Of a stretch of DNA of 64,000 nucleotides, positions 59,056-64,000 are shown piece after piece. Origin of the DNA: Rubrivirga marina. GTDB taxonomy: Bacteria; Bacteroidota; Rhodothermia; Rhodothermales; Rubricoccaceae. The position numbers and the translations under genes are program-made. The stretch's first letter is position 1. Every line of letters starts with the position of its first letter. The DNA is taken from assembly GCF_002283365.1 (NCBI RefSeq), contig NZ_MQWD01000001.1:3669951-3733950 (forward strand), written 5' to 3'. Under the pieces are notes generated by a model, which was given only the letters and a program-made list of their open reading frames with translations, had not been told where the DNA came from and ran no database searches.

Positions 59056-59969
59056 GCGATCCACAACGCGACGGGGCCGATGAGGGTGTACAGGCCGAGC
59101 GTCCAGATGCCCGCGGCCGTTTCGAGCACGCGACCGCGACCGGGCCGGTCCGCCCACAACGCCCCGACGCCGACGGCGACGACGAGCGCCGCGGCCCCGC
59201 CCAGCCCGACGCCGAGGCCGCCCGCCTCGGGGATGGAGTCGAGGACCATCAGCCCGCACACCAGCGAGCCGGCGACGGCCGCGGCCCACGCCAGCAGCGC
59301 CCGCTTCCGCCCCCACGCCGCGCTGTACGTCTCGACGCCCCGCCGCTCGTCGGCCGACGCCCACACCTTCCGCCCGACCTCGATCACGGTCCCCCCGAAC
59401 AGGCTCACCCCGATGAGCCAGCCGACGCCGGCCGGGAACGCCGCGTCGTTGCCGAACACGTCGCACGACACGGAAAAAAAGTCGACGAGCGGGACGATCG
59501 GTGCGTGGGTCGCGAGCGTCGCGAGGGGCCGCTCGCGGAGCCAGTCGCGGGCGCCGAACTCAACGGTCATGAGCGCGCCGAAGCCCCAGACGCCGGCCAG
59601 CACGCCCAGCAGACGCACGTCGAGCCACGCCGCGAGGGCGACCTGCACGGCGGCGACCGCCAGGGCCGCACCGACCAGTTCGCGGAGCGTGACGAGACCG
59701 CGCGGAACGGGGCGCTCGGGCCGGTAGAGTCTGTCCTCCTCGGCGTCCTTCCACTCGTCGGCCACGCGGAGCTGAAAGAAGACGCCGAGCGCGACGACGG
59801 AGGCCACGACCACGGCCGGCCAGCCGGGGCCGTCGGCACCGCGCAGGGCGGCGGAGGCGCAGGCCACGCCGCCGGCGAACGCCACCACGACCGGCCCGTG
59901 GGCCAGCGGTGGGAAGCGCTCCTGGAGGTACGTCCACGCGCAGCGGACGGGCGGGACGGCGGGGGTCAT
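59052..59969 (-). CDS. UbiA-family prenyltransferase-like membrane protein
   Basis: The 305-residue inner-membrane product has about eight helices. The first Asp-rich motif is present as LRVADEWKDAEEDRLYRPERPVPRG. The second, normally DxxxDxxxD, is changed to EVGRKVWASADERRGVETYSAAWGRKRAL, with only one Asp/Glu pair at the expected place. Transfer of a prenyl chain to an aromatic or alcohol is therefore likely but the acceptor-side chemistry may differ. It is the first gene of the overlapping operon; its stop overlaps the dikinase start in an ATGA. Confidence 0.82.
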   Translation of the reverse strand: MTPAVPPVRCAWTYLQERFPPLAHGPVVVAFAGGVACASAALRGADGPGWPAVVVASVVALGVFFQLRVADEWKDAEEDRLYRPERPVPRGLVTLRELVGAALAVAAVQVALAAWLDVRLLGVLAGVWGFGALMTVEFGARDWLRERPLATLATHAPIVPLVDFFSVSCDVFGNDAAFPAGVGWLIGVSLFGGTVIEVGRKVWASADERRGVETYSAAWGRKRALLAWAAAVAGSLVCGLMVLDSIPEAGGLGVGLGGAAALVVAVGVGALWADRPGRGRVLETAAGIWTLGLYTLIGPVALWIA

Positions 59970-60065
59970 GGCGGAGACGAGTGTACGCGGCAGGCGCCGC
60001 CGGCACATGGGGCAATCGAACCAGGCGACCCGGGCCGCGTACCCCAGAGGCCCCTCTCCCCTCGC

Positions 60066-60872
60066 ATGTCTGACGCCTTCTCGATCACCGCCGGGCCGGG
60101 CCCGCTCGTCGCCGCCGCCGTCCACGACGGCCACGGCATCCATCCCGAGACGCTCCCGCACATCGCGCTCCCCGAGGCGGAACGGCTCCGCGAGGAGGAC
60201 CCGTTCACGGGCCGCCTCACCGACGTCGCCCCGACGCGCGTCGTCGGGCGGCGATCGCGGTTCGAGGTCGACCTCAACCGGCCCCGCGAGGGTGCGCTCT
60301 ACCGAACGCCCGACGACGCGTGGGGCCTCGACGTGTGGCACGACGGCGTGCCCGACCCCGTCGCCGAGCGGTCGTTGGCGCTCTACGACGACTTCTATCG
60401 GGCTGTCGAAAAGCTTCTCGCCATGAAGATCGAGGAGTACGGCTCGGTCGTCGTCTACGACCTCCACTCGTACAACCACCGCCGCGAGGGACCCGACGGC
60501 CCGCGAGCGGATCCCGAAGGCAACCCCGAGGTCAACGTCGGGACCGGCTCGCTCGACCGCCTCCGCTGGGGCCCGCTGGTCGACCGGTTCATGGCCGACC
60601 TCCGCGACGGCGCCGCCGAGGCGGGCCTCGCCGACCTCGACGTGCGCGAGAACGTCAAATTCCAGGGCGGCCACTTTTCGCGGTGGGTCCACGACACGTT
60701 CGGCAACGCGGCGTGCGTGCTGGCGGTCGAGTTCAAGAAGACGTTCATGGACGAGTGGTCCGGGCAGGTCGACGAGCCCCACCTCGGGCGGCTCCGGGAG
60801 GCCCTCGCCCACACGGTCCCCGGTGCCCTGGAGGAACGGAAGGCCGCCACGCCGGAGCCCGCAGCGCGGTGA
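60066..60872 (+). CDS. N-formylglutamate amidohydrolase-family protein
   Basis: The 268-residue product belongs to the FGase superfamily of zinc hydrolases: AAAVHDGHGIHPETLP, SRFEVDLNRPREGALYRTP, VVVYDLHSYNHRREGPDGP and the C-terminal NVKFQGGHFSRWVHDTFG, with His/Glu/Asp residues for zinc. Classical enzymes act in histidine degradation, but no hut gene is nearby. Linked to a DUF1704 peptidase and an ATP-grasp gene, it more likely removes or trims an amide on another compound. Divergent from the UbiA gene. Confidence 0.88.
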   Translation: MSDAFSITAGPGPLVAAAVHDGHGIHPETLPHIALPEAERLREEDPFTGRLTDVAPTRVVGRRSRFEVDLNRPREGALYRTPDDAWGLDVWHDGVPDPVAERSLALYDDFYRAVEKLLAMKIEEYGSVVVYDLHSYNHRREGPDGPRADPEGNPEVNVGTGSLDRLRWGPLVDRFMADLRDGAAEAGLADLDVRENVKFQGGHFSRWVHDTFGNAACVLAVEFKKTFMDEWSGQVDEPHLGRLREALAHTVPGALEERKAATPEPAAR

Positions 60873-62731
60873 GCCCCGAGGCCCTCGGCCGCGCCATCCG
60901 CGACGGGCTCCAGTCCGGCGAGCCCGTCCGGCTCGACCTCGACGACGGGACCGTGTTCGTGGACCACGCCGTGCCGCTCCTCGCCGTCCACCGTTGTCCG
61001 GGCGAGGCGACCGGCGACCCCGCGCTCGACGCCCGCGCCGCCTGCGCCGAGGCCCACCAGCTCGTCACGACGCAGCCGGCGTACGTCATCACATCGGACC
61101 CCGACGCCGAGGCGGCCCGCGCCGCCATCCGCGCCGTCGCGGAGGCCCTGACGGACGCCGTGGGACGGCTCCTCGTGGTCGAGATCTGGTCCCCGCTCGA
61201 CGCGCCCGAGGCCGGCGCCGTCGACCCGTTCGACCGCGCGCCGGGCTTCACGATCTACACCGACGAGCGCGCCCCGAGCTCCGAGACCATCGACGCCCTC
61301 TGCGACGCGCTCTCCGGGATCGAGGAGGCTGGCCAGGGCGCCGATGTGTCACACGTCTCGACGTCCGAGGTCGCGCCCCCGGGCCTCCCCCCCCTCGGCC
61401 TCGACGGGCTCGTGGGGCTGGCCGTCGACGCCGTGTTCCACAACGCGCGCGACGGCGAGTTCTACCCGCGCGTGCTGGCGCGCCTCCGCGAGGCCGTGGC
61501 GCCAGCGCTCCGCGAGGCGGCCGTCGTCGCGGGCCGGGCCGCGCCGGCGACGCTCGCCCGCCAGTCCCTCGAACCCGCCGCCGAGGCCGTCGACCGCGGC
61601 CTCTCGGCCGTCGCCGAGTCGTTCGGGTTCCTCCTCCAGATCACGCCCGTCAACGCCGACGCGGCCTGGGACGAGTTCCACGGCGGCGGGTGCGAGCGGT
61701 CGCCCGAGCTCCTGTACCGCCCGCTCACGTTCGACCCCGACGCCGCGCGCCGCCAGCTGTTCGACTTGCCGCTGGAGGACGTCGAGGACCCGGTCGTCGC
61801 CGGCATTCTCCGCGAGTGCCGTGACGAGATCGAAGGGCAGATCCGGATGATCCTCGACGTGGGCACCCCGCAGTTTCTGCCCAACAGCCTGCGCCTGTAC
61901 GGCGCGCCCGACCGCGACCTGGTCGACCTCGCCCACGACCTCATCGAGGCGCTCGATGCCCTGCCCGCTGCGACGCGGGGCGAGGAGGTCGTCGGAGCGA
62001 CGGCGTTCGCAGCCCGCGCGCGGGCCCAACTCGAGGCCTACCACGCGATCTCGGAGCACATGCCCCAGGCGGTCTCCATCCGGGAGGACATCACGGGCAG
62101 CCTCATGGTCTCACGCGGATGCCTCCTCATCGGCACCCACGCACAGGTGCCGGCGGCTCGCGTCGAGGCGCTGCTCGCGCACGAGGTCGGCACGCACGTG
62201 CTGACGTACGCGAACGGGGCCGCGCATCCCCTCGAGCAGCTCCGCCACGGGCTGGCCGGCTACGAGGATCTGCAGGAAGGACTCGCCGTGTTCGCCGAGT
62301 GGCTCGTCGGCGGCCTCACGCCGGGCCGGTTCCGGACGCTCGCCGCGCGGGTGATCGGTGCCCGCGCCCTCGTCGACGGCGCCGACTTCGTCGAGACGTT
62401 CCGGCTGCTCCGCGAGGCGGCCGGCCTCAGCGACCGCGGCGCGTTCGGCGTCACGGTCCGCCTCTACCGGGGCGGCGGGCTGACGAAGGACATGGTGTAC
62501 CTCCGTGGCCTCCGGGACCTGTTGCGGCACCTCGGCGACGGTGGGCCGTTCTGGTCCCTCTTCATCGGCAAGATCGCGCTCCGGCACCTCGACGCCGTCG
62601 CCGACCTCCGCGCCCGCGGCGTCCTCTCCGCCCCTCCCCTCCGCCCCCTCCACGCCGACGCCCCGGCCACGACGGCGTGCCTCGACCGCGCCCGCGCCGG
62701 CCTCTCGGTCCTCGACCTGCTGGACGGATAA
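60869..62731 (+). CDS. DUF1704 metallopeptidase (QEGLA-motif protein)
   Basis: The 620-residue product starts at GTG 60869, overlapping the previous stop by 4 bp. Zinc-peptidase features lie in the C-terminal half: ALLAHEVGTHVLTYANG with HExxxH, GYEDLQEGLAVFAEWLVGG with the name-giving QEGLA motif, and TKDMVYLRGLRDLLRHL. This family is annotated as flavohemoglobin-expression-modulating, and its eukaryotic relatives (KIAA0895, MATCAP) are tyrosine carboxypeptidases. The N-terminal half has no catalytic motif that I can see. A carboxypeptidase role is plausible. Confidence 0.85.
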   Translation: MSPEALGRAIRDGLQSGEPVRLDLDDGTVFVDHAVPLLAVHRCPGEATGDPALDARAACAEAHQLVTTQPAYVITSDPDAEAARAAIRAVAEALTDAVGRLLVVEIWSPLDAPEAGAVDPFDRAPGFTIYTDERAPSSETIDALCDALSGIEEAGQGADVSHVSTSEVAPPGLPPLGLDGLVGLAVDAVFHNARDGEFYPRVLARLREAVAPALREAAVVAGRAAPATLARQSLEPAAEAVDRGLSAVAESFGFLLQITPVNADAAWDEFHGGGCERSPELLYRPLTFDPDAARRQLFDLPLEDVEDPVVAGILRECRDEIEGQIRMILDVGTPQFLPNSLRLYGAPDRDLVDLAHDLIEALDALPAATRGEEVVGATAFAARARAQLEAYHAISEHMPQAVSIREDITGSLMVSRGCLLIGTHAQVPAARVEALLAHEVGTHVLTYANGAAHPLEQLRHGLAGYEDLQEGLAVFAEWLVGGLTPGRFRTLAARVIGARALVDGADFVETFRLLREAAGLSDRGAFGVTVRLYRGGGLTKDMVYLRGLRDLLRHLGDGGPFWSLFIGKIALRHLDAVADLRARGVLSAPPLRPLHADAPATTACLDRARAGLSVLDLLDG

Positions 62732-62738
62732 GGGATTC

Positions 62739-62772
62739 GGGACAGGGCATGCGGCTCCTCCGCTCCTGTCCC
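62739..62772 (+). promoter_or_regulatory. Inverted repeat in the leader of the ATP-grasp gene
   Basis: GGGACAGG and CCTGTCCC can pair over 8 bp with an 18-nt loop, 30 nt upstream of the next ATG. It could attenuate or separate expression of the third gene, since no T-tract follows. Confidence 0.35.
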
Positions 62773-62802
62773 TCTCTCGTCCCGCTCCCCGATCTCTCCC
62801 CC

Positions 62803-63843
62803 ATGCGAATCGCCTTCCTCATCAACTCCTTCGAGACCGAGAAGGACGTCTACACCACCACGCGGCTCGCGCTGGCGGCCCACAAGGCCGGCCACGACGT
62901 GCTGTACCTCTCGGTCGAGGACTTCGTCTGCGAGCCCGACGAGACGCTCCGGGTCCGCGTCCGCCGGCCAGGCGGGACGTACAAGACGATCCGCACCCTC
63001 TGGAAGGGGGTCCACGAGGACGGCGAGGAGGAGCGGATCCCGATCGAGGAGATCGACGCGCTCCTGCTCCGCAACGACCCCGCCGACGACGCCGGCGAGC
63101 GGCCGTGGGCCCAGTCGGCCGGGATCGTGTTCGGGCAGATGGCGGCCCGGCGCGGCGTGATCGTGCTGAACGACCCCGAGGGGCTGGCAAAGGCCGTCAA
63201 CAAGGTGTACTTCCAGCGCTTCCCGCCGTCGGTCCGCCCCAAGACCCTCGTCACGCGGCACGCCGACGACGTCCGCCGGTTCATCGACGACCACGGCGGC
63301 GACGCGATCGTCAAGCCGTTCCAGGGCTCGGGCGGCGAGGGCGTCTTCGTCGTCCGCCAGGGCGACCACGCCAACCTCAACCAGATCATCGACGCCGTGT
63401 GCCAGAACGGCTACATGGTGGTCCAGGAGTTCCTCGAGGCCGCCGCGGGCGCCGACACCCGGATGTTCCTCCTCAACGGCGAGCCGCTCCAGCGCGACGG
63501 CGTCTACGCCGCGCTCCGGCGGGTCGGGGCCGAGGGCGACATCCGGAGCAACATCTCCGCGGGCGGGAGCACCGAGCAGGCGGCCGTCGGCGAGCGCGAA
63601 CTCGAGATCGCCGAGCTCGTCCGCCCCCAGCTCGTGCAGGACGGGATGTTCATGGTGGGGCTCGACATCGCGGGCGGCGTCCTCCTCGAGGTCAACGTGT
63701 TCAGCCCGGGTGGCCTCGGCGGCATCGAGGAGACGACCGGCGTCGACTTCGCCCCGGACGTGATCGAGGCGGTCGCCCGGAAGGTCGCAGCGCGCAAGCA
63801 ATACCGGCAGCACTTCTCGAACCGGACGCTGGCGACGCTCTAG
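62803..63843 (+). CDS. ATP-grasp ligase, glutathione-synthetase-like
   Basis: The 346-residue cytoplasmic enzyme begins RIAFLINSFETEKDVYTTTRLALAAHKAGHDVLYLS like prokaryotic glutathione synthetases (GshB) and carries the ATP-grasp core: NDPEGLAKAVNKVYFQRFP, AIVKPFQGSGGEGVFVV, GADTRMFLLNGEPL, and VGLDIAGGVLLEVNVFSPGG with Mg2+ ligands. Such enzymes ligate a carboxylate to an amine. True GshB would need a gamma-glutamylcysteine synthetase elsewhere. In this setting it may build a peptide that the two upstream hydrolases act on. Confidence 0.87.
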   Translation: MRIAFLINSFETEKDVYTTTRLALAAHKAGHDVLYLSVEDFVCEPDETLRVRVRRPGGTYKTIRTLWKGVHEDGEEERIPIEEIDALLLRNDPADDAGERPWAQSAGIVFGQMAARRGVIVLNDPEGLAKAVNKVYFQRFPPSVRPKTLVTRHADDVRRFIDDHGGDAIVKPFQGSGGEGVFVVRQGDHANLNQIIDAVCQNGYMVVQEFLEAAAGADTRMFLLNGEPLQRDGVYAALRRVGAEGDIRSNISAGGSTEQAAVGERELEIAELVRPQLVQDGMFMVGLDIAGGVLLEVNVFSPGGLGGIEETTGVDFAPDVIEAVARKVAARKQYRQHFSNRTLATL

Positions 63844-63870
63844 CGCGTTCCCCCAGGCGAGACCAAAAGG

Positions 63871-63912
63871 GACCGGCCCGCCCCCGCGACACGGATTGGG
63901 GACGGGCCGGTC
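63871..63912 (+). terminator. Terminator after the ATP-grasp gene
   Basis: Arms GACCGGCCCGCCCCC and GGGGACGGGCCGGTC pair over 15 positions with one mismatch around a 12-nt loop, starting 27 nt after the stop and followed by ACTGTTTGG. Confidence 0.65.
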
Positions 63913-64000
63913 ACTGTTTGGAGCCCGCATGCGCGGGAGACTCCCAGCCACGGCGGTTGCCGCACTCCCAGGGTATGGCATCCGACGGACCTCCCCATGG
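63913..64000. other. Unassigned structured stretch at the right edge
   Basis: After the terminator lies CCCGC-ATGC-GCGGG (63932-63945 region) followed by ACTCCCAGCC and other GC-rich short repeats to the edge of the window. I cannot tell whether it is a second hairpin terminator for a convergent gene, the leader of the next gene, or part of an RNA gene. Confidence 0.3.

Noticed and set aside
60066-60872. Histidine-degradation (hutG) assignment
   Set aside because: No hutH, hutU or hutI gene is nearby, and the genes linked to it are a DUF1704 peptidase and an ATP-grasp ligase, so the hut symbol is not justified.
1-64000. CRISPR arrays, prophage, insertion sequences or integrase sites
   Set aside because: No regularly spaced direct repeats, transposase, integrase or phage structural genes were seen; base composition is even across the window.

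Overview
The window is a GC-rich (roughly 70 percent) bacterial chromosome segment with densely packed genes on both strands. There is no sign of a phage, an insertion sequence or a CRISPR array. Several features point to the Bacteroidota/Rhodothermota side, most like marine Rhodothermia such as Rubrivirga, Rubricoccus or Salinibacter relatives: a secreted metalloprotease with a type IX secretion (T9SS) C-terminal tail, a DUF5916/CBM9 outer-membrane protein, a TonB receptor with an N-terminal carboxypeptidase-regulatory-like domain, almost no Shine-Dalgarno sequences, and promoter boxes of the TAnnTTTG / TAGCTTC kind just upstream of starts. The genus is inference; no rRNA gene is present to confirm it.

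Layout. 1-10.2 kb: recQ (cut by the left edge), a lipoprotein, hisB, mazG, ssb, a CNNM/CorC-type membrane protein, an SNF-family sodium transporter with two small envelope genes, and purF. 10.3-15.1 kb: a DUF5916 outer-membrane protein and a pair of poorly known genes, one of which resembles small macrodomain-like proteins. 15.1-22.6 kb: a HAD phosphatase, gamma-glutamyltransferase, a 25-residue membrane peptide with its own promoter and hairpin, an SSS symporter, the T9SS metalloprotease and an FKBP isomerase. 22.7-26.6 kb: a probable iron-uptake operon (siderophore receptor, PepSY protein, small membrane protein) with a large inverted repeat wrapped around its promoter. 26.8-30.4 kb: a retropepsin-like lipoprotein, a SugE/Gdx exporter, dihydroorotase, a DUF3833 lipoprotein, a second 25-residue peptide and a PfpI/DJ-1 protein. 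30.5-35.6 kb: a phosphate-selective-type porin, an OmpR-family response regulator, its histidine kinase, a PepSY protein, an SdiA-regulated-type lipoprotein and a Nudix hydrolase. The porin and the PepSY gene both carry three tandem 11-bp boxes upstream, which suggests they are targets of the regulator encoded between them. 35.6-49.9 kb: mixed single genes and short operons (TrmH methyltransferase, YpfJ-type metallopeptidase, phosphopantetheinyl transferase, acyl-CoA dehydrogenase, TIGR01777 epimerase, FAD oxidoreductase, LysM/BON protein, aroB, a CAU tRNA, a glycosyltransferase, a potassium channel with a zinc-ribbon tail).

The most unusual region is 49,988-59,969 on the minus strand. Seven genes overlap end to end by 4-8 bp: a UbiA-type prenyltransferase, an ATP-grasp/phosphohistidine dikinase of the rifampin-phosphotransferase architecture, an unknown protein, a DUF3419 (BtaA-like) SAM-dependent transferase, a polytopic dolichol/phytol-kinase-like protein that may be fused to a DUF92-like kinase, a GNAT acyltransferase and an acyl-AMP ligase. 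Two small genes follow after short gaps. I infer a pathway that makes or salvages a prenylated or acylated lipid; the product is unknown. Divergent to it, 60,066-63,843 carries an N-formylglutamate amidohydrolase-like, a DUF1704 metallopeptidase and a glutathione-synthetase-like ATP-grasp gene, possibly a peptide-ligation and trimming set.

Two repeat families are scattered through the gaps. One is a 20-28 bp palindrome with core CCTCGGCGCCGAGG, mostly at gene 3' ends. The other is an element of about 80 bp starting TGTCATCC(T/C)GAGC, with one copy inside the coding sequence of the unknown gene in the lipid-like operon.
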